DNA of 64,000 nt from Strigamia acuminata (lineage: Eukaryota; Arthropoda; Chilopoda; Geophilomorpha; Linotaeniidae). The position numbers and the translations under genes are program-made. Positions 43,986 through 54,736 of the stretch are shown piece by piece. Under the pieces are notes generated by a model. It worked only from the letters and a program-made list of their open reading frames with translations. It had not been told where the DNA came from and searched no databases. Within the stretch, counting starts at the first letter, position 1, and each line of letters opens with the position of its first letter. The stretch covers positions 18,042,001 to 18,106,000 of the forward strand of contig OX442316.1 of NCBI GenBank assembly GCA_949358305.1. Reading direction: 5' to 3'.

Positions 43986-45002
43986 TATAATTTGCGATAT
44001 TTTTTCCTTCTTCTTTTTCTGATGTATGGTGCAATGCAATTAGTTGATTGAATTATGAAAATAAACCTTAGGCGTTTTGAATTAAGAGTTGTAAATGTTT
44101 AGGATGACCTTTTTCTGCTTAATCCCTCTCTTTCTCTTTGGTTTGGTGGTTTATTATTAAATTACACGGGTCGTTTTTAAATTGGAATTTAGCTTTAATT
44201 GCAGGAAGTACAGGAAAAGAGTTTTAATTATTTTTAATTTCATTAGTAAATGTTCCAGTAAGTTTGTAGTATTTTCTTTGCCTATAAAACTGTCAAAATT
44301 GTTGTAAAGATGAGCACATACGTTGTGATGCTTAAATAGTAGATAATTAATTGGTTTTAAGATTTAATATAAAATGTTATAAAGTGTTATATTAGAATTG
44401 AAATCGTCTTAACTCGTCATCATGAGTTGCTGTTGATGAAAACTGATATTTCTAAATTTAAATTTGTTGATAACGCTGCTGTATAAAACGGCGGACAAGT
44501 TTTGGCTTTGGTGTCAATATCGTCCACATCGGAGGCCACCAAATGGACAACTTGGTCCGGCTGGCTCGTTTGCTACACATGAAATAATTGCACATTTCGC
44601 GTGAGTAGACTGTGTTTGATTGACATCCAGCTTGAACTCAAACAATTTTAGTTTCTTAGCTTGTTGGACGCGATTCACCAGATCACCACCAGTGATTCGA
44701 TTTTTCAACAGTGCTCACTTGATGATAGGAAATGAAAAATTGAAACCATGAAAGATTATTCTTTTTTTGAAGTTGCTAAGATTTTTGCTCCTGTTCCTGA
44801 TGTCGCCGTAGACTTTTAAAAATGCTTTTCACAAATGATCGACTTTGACAACAACTGCTCCAACGTCGACACTTTTTGCATAATGGGTCCCGTAATCTCT
44901 CACAATCGTCTCGCTAAAGTATCTGGCTTGTTCGCTGTTGTTTCTCACGAGAGCTCGGATTACTTGTAGAAATCTTTCCTTCACAGCGACCATTGCAGCG
45001 TC

Positions 45003-45185
45003 TGATGATGAGTGCACGCGATAAACCAACTGCCTCAACTGGCTTACACGAATGAAAACTCTTAATTTTTTGGTAGTCGTCGGTAAATGCGTAATACGTG
45101 CAGAGTTACTACGTGTGCATACGATAAACCACCTGCCTCAACTGGCTTATACGAATGAACACTCTTAATTTTTTGGTAGTCGTTG
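45003..45185 (+). repeat. 103-bp local tandem duplication
   Basis: cgataaacca.ctgcctcaactggctta.acgaatgaa.actcttaattttttggtagtcg occurs twice, 103 bp apart. A third partial copy (ttggtagttggcggtaaatgaatagtacagcg) lies at about 45358. Confidence 0.75.
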
Positions 45186-45938
45186 GTAAATGAATAATAC
45201 AGCGACTGGAATTGAGACTTCAGACTTTGAATCCGGCAGAATCCGGTGCAGTGTCGTGACTGGCTTCTTCGATGTCGTTTCTGACGAGTGCTCTGATCAC
45301 TTGTAACAACCACCTGCAATTGAATGCTTTGTATTTAACTAGGGGACTTTTAATTTCTTGGTAGTTGGCGGTAAATGAATAGTACAGCGGGAGATATTGT
45401 TTGGGCCAAATGTCAGTTGGTACTTTGAATCCGGCAGATGCGAGCGCGATGTAATTCGACCAGTGTTCGAATATTTGCGATGCCCTTGAGAATAATTTGT
45501 TTTACCACTAAAAGTTCATATGTAAAGTCTAAAATGTCAAAGATACGTAATGTTGTTTTGTGTATGATTTGTCAGGTTGTCTTATGGACCTCTTGAGCCA
45601 TAACTTGAAAATGTTTTTAAAGTGTTTTTAAAACTGGTGCTTATTTCAATTGATTGTGTTATAAGTTTTTGTCGGTTTTGCCACGAGTGACAGCTAGTAA
45701 TTACTGCGAAAGAAGAACCGGGAGGAAATTTTAAAGTGGAAAAAGAAGAAGAAAAGAAAAGAAAAAAAAGGGTTCAGCGAGACCGAATCAACCAAATGTT
45801 ACATTCCACAAGTTAAAGTGCACAACACGAACTGCTGGAATCATCGATTTGGCTGAGATGTTTGCTTCAATAAGTAAAAGAAAGAAAGAAAAAACTGCAG
45901 CGTTTGAAATGTTTTGTTTTGTATCGTATAGTTTATTC

Positions 45939-46251
45939 CAGAGTTTCCCAAACGGTGAGGCGCGCCTCACTGGTGGGGCGCGAGCTGATTATTGGTGGGG
46001 CGCACCCATCATACATGCCTAAATAAAAAAAGCTTATTTTGCAAACTTTTGTAAATTTTTAACCAAAATTATATAAAATTATATAAAAAATTATACAAAG
46101 TTTTATGCAAAATTACCGGTATATAAAAAAAATTTTTTCTTTTTAGTAGTATATTTTTTAAAAATTTAATGCACTGGTAGATATAGTGAGGCGCAGAAGA
46201 TCGACTTGCTTAAAAAGTGAGGCGCGATGCTAAAAAGTTTGGGAACCCCTG
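45939..46251. mobile_element. hAT-type MITE, 313 bp, with perfect 8-bp target duplication
   Basis: Ends cagagtttcccaaac and gtttgggaacccctg are imperfect terminal inverted repeats (13 of 15) of the CAG..TTCCCAAAC type common in hAT elements. The element is flanked on both sides by gtttattc (45931-45938 and 46252-46259). The interior is non-coding, with gtgaggcgcg words repeated in both subterminal regions, as seen in hAT transposase binding zones. It needs a transposase supplied elsewhere. Confidence 0.9.
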
Positions 46252-46625
46252 GTTTATTCCATGGTGTATTAAAGCCCAGTTGCGCTGAATTGAAATAGAC
46301 ATTAAAAAGTGTTGTTGTTGTTGTTTTCTCTGTAAATCATCTGGTGCGATTCATCTTGGGACTTTAACGTTACCAAGTTCATCTCTGCAGGTTTACTATC
46401 GCTCTTATTAAAAAGTAAAACGCTGGGACCTGATTTGGTTGAACTTGGCACCATGTTCATACATTTCTTGCTGTGGGATTTGAAGAAATTAAAGTCGAGA
46501 CTGGCAGCGCCGCAGTTGGAGCTCTTGGAATAAATATTTTGTACCTTAAAAGCATTTCATTTTGAAATTTGAGTGCTGTGCTGACTAACTTATTTAGATT
46601 GACAGTTCTATTTTAGTTCAAAAGT

Positions 46626-47157
46626 GCCGTCCCCAGAGGGACTCGCAACCAAAGGCTTATTTTTCCTCGTGTTTAGTTGGATTTTTCGATTTTTCTTTGC
46701 GATATTTATGCGAAAAGTGCTGACAGTTTAGTAACAATTCCAAATTCAGCCTTTTGCAAGGGTTAAACGCAGTAAATGAAGCCAGCATCGCATTATAGCG
46801 AAATAAGGCTCTGAAAGTGTACTAAATGGGCAAAAGGTCTTTTGACTCGATAAAATATGCCCCATAAGACGTAATTTTATTTGCAATAAACTTTATTTTC
46901 GAAAATAGAGTTTTAAATGAAGTAGGTCAAGCGGATAGCGAGTAATATACATTGCCTTCACAGCGGGAAGAGAATAAGATTAGAGATAGAGCCAGCAGCG
47001 AAATAAAATCTTTACCAAGTCCAGCTGTGCCAAGGTTCGGTGTCCTTTACACTTGCAGCATTTATTCACTTTTTTACACACTCGTTTTGCGAATTCTACT
47101 CTGCTCGTGTTGAATTTTTATGGGTAAAAGCTTTTATTTCGTGGGGGTGGGCCAAAA
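46626..47157. other. Non-coding stretch without a supported gene
   Basis: Nothing beyond a short gtccc/gggac hairpin at about 46630. No repeat relationship to the preceding duplication was seen. Confidence 0.4.
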
Positions 47158-47358
47158 ATGTATGAAATGTTTTTTGTTTTTTCTGTATTTTATTTCTTTG
47201 TTTTCGCCTCCTCTTTAATGATTTTAATAGCGGCTGATGCCGTTGGGGCGAGTCGTTCCCAAAAGTGGTATCCAAGAGGCCGTGGTCAGAAGGGCGAGGT
47301 CCGATGTCTGAAATATGAATTGCACTTAGAGACCTTTCTTTCAGATAAGTGGGTTTGA
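47158..47358 (+). CDS. Candidate small secreted peptide (66 aa)
   Basis: ATG in favourable context (gccaaaaatgt). Residues 4-27 are strongly hydrophobic and Phe-rich, followed by ADAVGA, a plausible signal-peptidase site, and a basic stretch (KWYPRGRGQKGE) before one Cys and the C-terminus. It could be the first exon of a secreted protein or a short peptide precursor. I see no family resemblance, no TATA box at good distance and no clear splice donor, and T-rich DNA easily yields Phe-rich frames. Confidence 0.2.
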   Translation: MYEMFFVFSVFYFFVFASSLMILIAADAVGASRSQKWYPRGRGQKGEVRCLKYELHLETFLSDKWV

Positions 47359-50256
47359 ATTTTTCAAAATTTAATTTTAAGCAAAGTGCTGTCGGAAATA
47401 ACTCGTGTGATTGACGTGCAGTGGCGTTGTCGGTTTTGCCACTCGGCTGAATGTCCTTTTTTGGGATGTTCGGAATTTATTCTTCGGCAATAACGAGGCA
47501 ATTGAACCACTAGTCCCAAGTTGGCACACGGGTGCAACGACACCTCGGTACTGCTGGGGACTGCAAACACACGTCGGTAATCCACTTTAAAAGAGAAGAT
47601 AAATGACCGGAGAGGAAACTGCGGATATGGAACCGCAGGTATGCGGTACAGCAGTACGCTGGACAGGCGTGCTGCCAGGGATTCAAATTGAGTAATGATG
47701 GATATGGATGTAATCAGAAAATGTGGCACGTTGTATCCTGTTGGCACTACTGTACTCAGGCTAGATGAATATTGAAACGTAGAACCTAAAACATTGATCC
47801 CGAGGTCAAAGGTCATTTTTTGAGGCACTTTTCTTCTGCCCAACTGCTTAAATTTGGATATTTGTGGGTTTTTTTTATCTTCTTCAAATATTGTTGTGGG
47901 CAATGGGTCATCACTTGGATTTGCGACTTAATCCACTATTTTAAGCCGGCTTAACTGAAATCTGTTTGTACTACTTTCTTCAAGCTGGATTAATGGTCTC
48001 GGTTGGTTTACTTTTCCAGTGCGAGGAAGCTAAACTTGTTTTCATAAAACATAGAATTAATTAATTCAACGTTATGATTAAAAATATATTGCGATGGGCT
48101 ACACGAGATGGCATTTTGTAATACTAAAAGTCAATGAAACAATGATCACGGGCAATTTTTATTGTTACCAATTCTTTTCATTCTGTTTTCCTTGTTAATT
48201 TGTGACGCGCGTGATGCACGTCGCGTTCCCGCGAAGTTGCGAGAACGTGTGTCGCGCCACCTGTACTTTCTTTACAATAAATCACTCATGTAAATATTCT
48301 TGTGCGTGATGCCTCGTTCTTAACTACATACAACAATATCCTTGCGATCCACTACAATCCAGAAACACAAAACGCACTACTTCGTTTGCTAGAAATACAC
48401 TCAAATAATTTTCTTAATTTGTAAAGATCATGTTTCGTGGGACACCACTTGGGGTTGCCAATTGGTGCGTTCAAATTTGGTTTAAAAAAAGTGAGTAAAT
48501 GTTTTAAGTTGATAAAACTGCGTTAGTAATAATAATATTTCATTTTGGAGCATTTTTTACTTGTTTTTATTGATTTAAGCAAACTTTAAGTGTTTGGTTA
48601 ACACGCACCTGCTGATTATTTTCCCATTGCACTTATTGTTGGGTCGCGAAGGAGTAGATATACAAAAGGGAGGAACGAGAGAATCCGTTGGTTTATTTAT
48701 GTTTGGAGTTTTGCATATCGGGTGAAGTCTGTCCTCACTGAGGGCTCCTTACAAAGTGATGTGCAAACCATCTCGTGGGGCTGACGGCTTTACTCTACCT
48801 CCGAAGAAAGGCTTTTGGATTTTTCTTCCACCCAACAAAAAATATAGGAGAAAAAAAAATCTCACTATCTGCTGACTTGGCATCCCATTACCCTCTGATC
48901 TAGTCGTGGAGGAGCTCGACGCATCCGAGCAGCAATGAGGTTGGAATTTGGATCATCAAATTTTGGATTAATTTTGAAGAATTCACGAGCGTTTCATTTG
49001 TGGGCGGTGAAATGTGGTAACAGAAACATTTCATGACTGTCACAGCAATTGGAATTAAATATTTAGATGCGGGTTTGTTGAGGGAATAGCTTAGGTTGAC
49101 AAGGAGGATTGTGAATGCATAATTAAGTTATTTACATCGGAGCTCGCTTTATGCATCTTTATGCTTTTTCTTTCTTTCTCGAGTTTCTTTCTTTATTAGG
49201 TTTTATTTAATCGGTTCTGTGCGAGCACGGGCTGTCGTAAAACACGGGAATTTAAATAAAAGAAAAATTAAAAACTTTAGGCGCAATAAATCAAGCGCAC
49301 CGAGTGAATCATGACCATTGAGGAAAATGCCAATTTTTTTCTCTTCTCTTCTTTTGTGGATATAAATTGATGTATACAAACAACCATTCATTACAATCTA
49401 CTCTGTGTGTACTTCTCACGCATTATTCATAGGAATGTGTGGCCTTATTCGCGGAGCTTTTGCAACAAAACTGTAGAGACAAAAACAAAGTCATATTTTA
49501 GGAGGTGAAAAAAATCCATTTTCTCGTTCCCTCACCAATTTACCATCCATTTCCTCCGTATTAAACCACATCTGCGTTTGAGACACATTTTCTCACATTG
49601 TTTCCTCCTTGTTATTTGTTGACCATTATCGACTATTGATTTTGTCGATTGGTGGGGAGAAAACGCTTTGAATGCTGGCTGAGTAAACTTGTCTCGGCTT
49701 CTCAGACATCGATACGGGTTTTTAATATTCCACTTAATGGATGGAGAGTGCGTAGTGACCTCAATATGTCACTTAATGAACATCGTATTTCCTTCTCTTT
49801 ACTAATATAAATTCGGCTGCAAGCGAACAGCCGTTGGAAACAGTTGGCCAGGGTTTGAGTACTGGACAAAGCCCGGATATTATGTCATGGCAACCTAACT
49901 GTCAAAGTCTGGTTGTCATGGGCCAAACTCGGCAATTAGGAGGTTGTTATGGTGATGAGCGGTTGTTAGGCATGGGGATACGCTCTGCGCTTGCGCCGTA
50001 ACATAAAATTAGGAGTTTTTCTGTCCTGGATAAAATTTGATCTTGTTCTTGTTTCCAAACTGCTGTCATGCTCTTGTCATGTTCCACTGGAAAATTGCTT
50101 AGCATTGATCTGTGAACATTGGACCCAGTGGGATTCATTTGGATAATTCAAAATTTTCTTCTTCCGCACCCAGTTGAAGAAATGTAACAAATTGACCACT
50201 GGTTACTACCAGAGGACATCGGCACTAATCACCTATGAATCGTTCAAGACTTATTT
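47359..50256. other. Non-coding stretch without a supported gene
   Basis: A 179-codon open frame on the - strand (47364-47903) starts at TTG and lacks recognisable motifs. A GC-rich 100-base island at 48201-48260 with an aataaa at 48278 resembles a short LTR but has no target duplication. Otherwise AT-rich. Confidence 0.4.
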
Positions 50257-50260
50257 ATAG
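50257..50260. other. Target-site duplication of element 2, left
   Basis: atag immediately left of the LTR, repeated at 62977-62980. Four to six bases is normal for Ty3/Gypsy integrases. Confidence 0.85.
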
Positions 50261-51256
50261 TGTCGCGCTCAACTCGGTCTGTCGCTGATACGTGGTATGA
50301 GTCACTCTCTGATCTCGCAATACCGCTTTACTCAAGCGGTTACCCAAATAATGTAACACGGCAAGACAATGTAAAAGGTAAATATAATAAATGTATTTAT
50401 TATACGGGAATATACAGTTAAAAGGGAATAAAATATGTAAGGGAATAAAAAGGTAAAAGGAAAGGGGTGTGAAGTTGGCGGGAAACTGGTCGAGGTCGTC
50501 CTTTGTCGCTGTGGATCCAAGATGGCGTCCGCGTGGCAACGTGGTGTCGTCTTGGGCCGGCGTGGCAATGAATGGCGTCCTCGTCTCACGTTTCTCGTTC
50601 GGTCCTTCGGGCTCACGCTGGTCGGGCGCGAGTGAATGCCTGAAAGGTCTTACTTCTGGTCTGTTGTCTAGGTTTAGGGTTTTTTGTAGGTGTCCGGCGA
50701 TCACACAGCGGCGGACGCTTGGTGGTTCCCGGCGATACACACAGCGGCGGGAACGCTCGTCGTGGTTACTGCAATTTAGGCTTGTGCGACCGTTTGTCTG
50801 CACAACTCGCTAAATTGGAGTAGGTTTACTATTTCTAGCTGGCTTGCTAAAATAGTGTGGTAATCTTGTTTCGCAGGTTACTCTGCGGAGGTTAACACAA
50901 ATCAATCGTACTCACGTTGAAAGTCCCTTGTCCTAGGTCACTCCTGAAGTCTTTGTACTTAGGCTTGATCGTTTTAGGACGTTTGGCTTTTACGTGTATC
51001 TTGGTTGATTTTTGTGTTGGTTCTGCCCGCTCAGTGCAAGGCGAATTCCTTTGCACAAAGCGGGGGGTGACAGGTGACTAAAGCCACCCAATAGTGGAGA
51101 AGACGAATCTCCCCCACTCCCCCAGGGCAGACGCCCGTCCATTGACTGGATGTCAATGCTCTGAGGGAAGGGAGGCGCGCGTGCGACTCCCCTTCTTTAC
51201 CCGTATGTAGGCCACGAGAGAAACTCTTCGTGCCCCACCCCAGTCGGGTCACCACA
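50261..51256 (-). mobile_element. 3' LTR of element 2 (996 bp)
   Basis: On the - strand it starts tgtggtgac and ends gcgacaa-type sequence, terminal bases TGT...ACA. An aataaa on the - strand at 50396-50401 probably marks the R region, leaving a U5 of about 130 bases. ORFs inside it on both strands are duplicated in the other LTR and are not protein-like enough to call. Confidence 0.93.
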
Positions 51257-51258
51257 CG

Positions 51259-51268
51259 TCCCCCTCCC
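51259..51268 (-). promoter_or_regulatory. Polypurine tract of element 2
   Basis: On the - strand gggaggggga, followed by cg and then the LTR. The same two bases (cg) also separate the other LTR from the primer-binding site. Confidence 0.75.
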
Positions 51269-51295
51269 AGCTCTGACCGCCGGTGTTCGGAGCGA

Positions 51296-54256
51296 TCAAT
51301 CCTTCTTGCTGGGACCCGACGCTGGATCTATCGCCTGGGCGAAACTCACTCCAGGGACGGGCGGCTCAGCGCCGGGCGGCACAACGCCGGGCGGCAAAAC
51401 CAGATCTCCAACCAAGGCTGAAGACTGGTCGCGGGGGTCCTCGTGCTCGGAAATGAAGCACAATGCGTGGCCGCCGGCTGGCTCGTACGGGGCACGTCTC
51501 CTCTCATGCAGCCAAACCCGCGGAATGAACGCCGAAAACCCGGAATTGGTGTGCCGGATCGCGTTCGCCTCCGCGGCCGTTCGAGGCGCACGGTGGGCCC
51601 TCAGCAAACGCTGATGGAGGATCAAATCGGTGGTCTGGCGCACCTGGTTGTGTAGCCAAACGAATACCGATTTCCCCTTGTCTCTCTGCGCGAGGATGAA
51701 TTTGCGCGTCGCCGTCGTCATCGACAGCTGAGAGAACTCGTCACACAACTTCTCATAGTAGTTTGTCGGAGGCTTCGCCGCTTTCGCTGGCTTGGCGCTC
51801 TTCGAAACCACTGCCTGCTGGACAGTCTCTTCCTGCGCTTCTTGGGCTGCGGGAGGCGTCAGGCTCTGGCGAGCGGCGGACATCGTTGGCGGCGTCCGGC
51901 ATAGCAGGCGTCTAGGCTTACCCGCCGCATTTGATAGGACGGGTGTCTGTGGCGTCGCCGCTGGTGGCATCGGTGGCGGCGGCGGAGGTGGAGTTGGGGC
52001 TCCACGTGAAGCAGTCGAAGAGGCGGCGTCGCTCTCCATCGGCTCTTCACTCGTGACCATCATTGCGTGTGACTGCGCTGACGGTGTTGGCTCCCACGTG
52101 GTAACGGCGTGGCGGAAGGCCATGCTCCGCAACTTATACCCCTCCCATTCGGGGTTCACCACGTCCCGGGTCAGCTCGAAGCGAGTCATCGCCGGGTTGG
52201 GGAGAATGGCGCTCCATTCTCCAACGAGTGCGCGAGGTATCTGCACACCCTCTCTGTCTACTACGGACCAACAGGCCATCGCCTGTCGTCCGACCCCAAA
52301 GAGCGAGGGGGTCAATAACTGGACCATGATTTTCGTCAAAGCCAGCTGTAGACTGCGCCGATTTACAGGGTTGCTGCGATCAGGATCTGCAGCGAACGCG
52401 CGCGAGTGGTGCCGCATCATCGAAATCCCCCACTCGATGAAATGGCGCTGAGTGACGTCGGCGCCCTGCAGAGCAGCGGCGGCGGCCCTCGGGTCCTCCA
52501 TCACAAATGCGAAGGCCAAGAGCTCTTCGATCGATGGATTGGCTGCTTCTCGAGCCAGCCGTGCGTTTTCGTCACGCTGTTCATACCACATCGCGGTGCG
52601 GTCGTGTCTTGCCTTGCTCGGGTAATATTCTCCGAATCGGGCGTTATGGCATTCCCGCGCAATGCTCTGGTGAACGGGCAACATCACCGAGTCGTCGACG
52701 GCCAAGTTCGGCGTAGTGCTCGAACCCGGCATCGGCGGCGGCGGCGGCGGGGGCTGCGTCGGCGGCGGCAGCGGCTGTGTCGGCGGCGGCAGCGTCAGGG
52801 ACTGCTGTGCTGGCAACGGTTGCGACGTTGATGACTGCGTCGGCAACAGCAACGTCAAAGACTGTTGTGTTGGCGGTGGCAGCGTCGCTTGCACTCCAGT
52901 CGGCGTGACTTGGAGTGCCGGGAGCTGGCTTACAGTACTCGTCGGTGGAACGACGGCCGTAGGCGCGTTTTCTACACGCGGTCGCGAATTGACATATTCG
53001 CTTAACCACCGTGCCACTTCGTGTGGAATCACGGTACCATGCTCGACGACGCCCATCTTGCGAGCGAACTGCATCGCGGGGTCGAAACGAGACAATTTCT
53101 TGCGTTTCATCTGGGTGATGATCTCGCGAAGGTCCCGCGTGTCTGGCGCTAGGACGCGACGCTCCCCGGAAGATCGGCCACTCGACTTCGATCGTGCCTC
53201 TCTCGCTTCCTTCGCTTCGATTGCTTTGAGAGCGTGTTCGGGAAGGGGAATTCCTCGCGCCTCGCAGCGAGCGAAATACCGCTCTTTGCGGTCTCGTTTC
53301 CGCTGCTCACGATGAGTTAGCGGATGTCTGCCGACACGGGGACGAGAGACTCGCTCTTCGTCACCCGAAATCCAGACTTCTCGAGTCTCTTTACCGTCTT
53401 TCATCTGACGGTTGACGAACACCCTTGGTCTGGTGTAATTCGCGGGGTCGCGCGGTGGCTGCGCTGACGTTCCCGCTCCATCGTTGACGGTCGAGTGCTG
53501 TTCGACGCACTGTTTCTTCGACCGTCCCGGGGAGCGCGATTCGCTGCCCCCGGTTCCCTTGGAGCGCTTGCGCTTCCTTGGGAAATTATATTTGGGGCCG
53601 AGAATTCCCAAATAGTGGAGTTGCCACATTTCAGCTTGTGACGTGAGAATCCCCATTCTCGGTCGCCACTGTGGCGTAACTTCTCCCTGCCGAATCTGCT
53701 CGCACCACAGATGTATATCGGCGGTGCTCATTCCGTCGTCTTGCAAAATCCGCTCTGCAACCGCCGGCGCAGTGTCGATTAGCTGCTGGCGGTAGTGTTG
53801 ATACACTTCTTCGCGGGCCTCCTCGGTCTCGGCCGCTTGCCACGCGAACAACACATGCTCCTCCGCCGGCCTGCCGGAGTATTGGCTCGACAGGGCCGGG
53901 TGGAAGATTGGTGACTTCGGGTCATCGATGCGAGCGAGCTCTGCAGCGACGACGTTTCGCACCGACTCCGGGAACGCGTCCAGGAGTGTACAATCGTTAA
54001 CCCAACGCTTGGCGAGGGCGCGCGAAAATAATACGCGCAGGCGGTATGGCTTCGCATCTTCGCCAAAGCAGCGGCGCAGAAAATCGGGCAGTACGCCTCG
54101 ATATATGCCCGCTCGCACTATGCATGCGGGGCTGAGCGCTCCCCATGTGTCTCGGAGCTCCATCTGATCGGGTGGAACTACGTTTATGTCCGGGTCCCAA
54201 TTCTCGTCATGATGCTGTATTTCAAGCATTTCCTCGTCCCCTCCTTCCTCATCCAT
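51296..54256 (-). CDS. Element 2 third ORF, function unknown
   Basis: 986 aa, ATG at 54256, acidic start (DEEGGDEEM). Residues 35-225 look folded (Trp, Arg and Leu-rich helices). A bipartite basic cluster (226-249, PRKRKRSK and GRSKKQ) is a probable nuclear localisation signal. Residues 250-420 are Arg/Glu-rich, and 430-540 carry Pro/Gln/Thr-rich tracts including proline runs. A second folded part lies at about 545-760, another Pro-rich linker at 775-830, and a C-terminal domain with a Trp/Arg/His-rich stretch. It has no signal peptide, membrane span or protease motif, so it is not an envelope. It is in the same frame as pol but separated by 480 bases with stops, and probably needs a spliced or internally started RNA. 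The family is not recognised. Confidence 0.75.
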   Translation of the reverse strand: MDEEGGDEEMLEIQHHDENWDPDINVVPPDQMELRDTWGALSPACIVRAGIYRGVLPDFLRRCFGEDAKPYRLRVLFSRALAKRWVNDCTLLDAFPESVRNVVAAELARIDDPKSPIFHPALSSQYSGRPAEEHVLFAWQAAETEEAREEVYQHYRQQLIDTAPAVAERILQDDGMSTADIHLWCEQIRQGEVTPQWRPRMGILTSQAEMWQLHYLGILGPKYNFPRKRKRSKGTGGSESRSPGRSKKQCVEQHSTVNDGAGTSAQPPRDPANYTRPRVFVNRQMKDGKETREVWISGDEERVSRPRVGRHPLTHREQRKRDRKERYFARCEARGIPLPEHALKAIEAKEAREARSKSSGRSSGERRVLAPDTRDLREIITQMKRKKLSRFDPAMQFARKMGVVEHGTVIPHEVARWLSEYVNSRPRVENAPTAVVPPTSTVSQLPALQVTPTGVQATLPPPTQQSLTLLLPTQSSTSQPLPAQQSLTLPPPTQPLPPPTQPPPPPPPMPGSSTTPNLAVDDSVMLPVHQSIARECHNARFGEYYPSKARHDRTAMWYEQRDENARLAREAANPSIEELLAFAFVMEDPRAAAAALQGADVTQRHFIEWGISMMRHHSRAFAADPDRSNPVNRRSLQLALTKIMVQLLTPSLFGVGRQAMACWSVVDREGVQIPRALVGEWSAILPNPAMTRFELTRDVVNPEWEGYKLRSMAFRHAVTTWEPTPSAQSHAMMVTSEEPMESDAASSTASRGAPTPPPPPPPMPPAATPQTPVLSNAAGKPRRLLCRTPPTMSAARQSLTPPAAQEAQEETVQQAVVSKSAKPAKAAKPPTNYYEKLCDEFSQLSMTTATRKFILAQRDKGKSVFVWLHNQVRQTTDLILHQRLLRAHRAPRTAAEANAIRHTNSGFSAFIPRVWLHERRRAPYEPAGGHALCFISEHEDPRDQSSALVGDLVLPPGVVPPGAEPPVPGVSFAQAIDPASGPSKKD

Positions 54257-54470
54257 CGTGAGGATTGCGCGTTCAGTCAGACCACGATTAAAAAACTTGA
54301 AAACTTCTCGTAAAATGGATCAAAAACTTGGTTAAAAATGCACTCGCTGTGTATCACGTGCGGACGACGATCAGCTGATTTTAGCGGAAGTCCGGGTGAA
54401 AACGAGGCAATCGTGGTGGGTTCTGGGTAATTTTACTCCAGAACCAGGTGCTTATGACTGTGCGCAACAG

Positions 54471-54582
54471 CCCGTGCGCATGTTACGCTACGGGGCTCCT
54501 TTGTTTCTACGCCCGTGCGCGATCGCTGCTACGGGGTCTTTTGCACGCGGTATCCGACCCGTGCCGATAATTTTGCTACGGG
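54471..54582. promoter_or_regulatory. Three small hairpins between pol and the third ORF of element 2
   Basis: Modules of cccgtgc ... gctacggg occur at 54471-54494, 54512-54535 and 54558-54582 (periods 41 and 46), each able to form a cccgt/acggg stem on either strand. They lie 215-330 bases upstream of the third ORF start, where splicing, internal initiation or transcription signals for that ORF would sit. Confidence 0.5.
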
Positions 54583-54736
54583 TCCCGCGTTTCCACGCCA
54601 TCTCGTGACGCGAATTCGACCGATATCCGCTTTGTTGGACTTAGCGAAATTTTCAGAGTCTCGGATTTTGATGGCTAGCGCTGTCGATCGGTCAATTTTT
54701 TTGTTTTTCAGCGTCGCCATCGACTCGTAACGTTTT

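Larger units (their letters stand above)
44036..46625 (+). repeat. Second copy of the diverged tandem duplication
   Basis: Same order of anchors as 41264-43985. It additionally contains a local 103-bp duplication (45003-45185) and a hAT-type MITE (45939-46251). The first copy has no MITE at the equivalent place (about 43640-43660), so it shows the empty site and dates the MITE after the duplication. Confidence 0.65.

Noticed and set aside
47610-47650. Short first exon ending at a cag/gtatgc donor
   Set aside because: The 12-codon frame after an ATG is too short to support without transcript evidence.
47364-47903. 179-codon ORF on the - strand
   Set aside because: It starts at TTG with no early ATG, has no recognisable motif, and one such frame in this much AT-moderate DNA is not far from chance. 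An exon remains possible.
48201-48335. Short solo LTR (tgtgacgcgcg ... acataca aca with aataaa)
   Set aside because: The ends are compatible with TGT...ACA, but the length would be only 135 bp, the flanks show no target duplication, and no partner LTR exists in the window.
50255-50803. ORFs of 114-196 codons inside the LTRs of element 2
   Set aside because: They occur on both strands of non-coding LTR sequence, are duplicated simply because the LTR is, and extend into unrelated sequence at LTR borders.
51792-53315. ORFs of 141-219 codons antisense to the third ORF of element 2
   Set aside because: Shadow frames of a GC-rich coding sequence.
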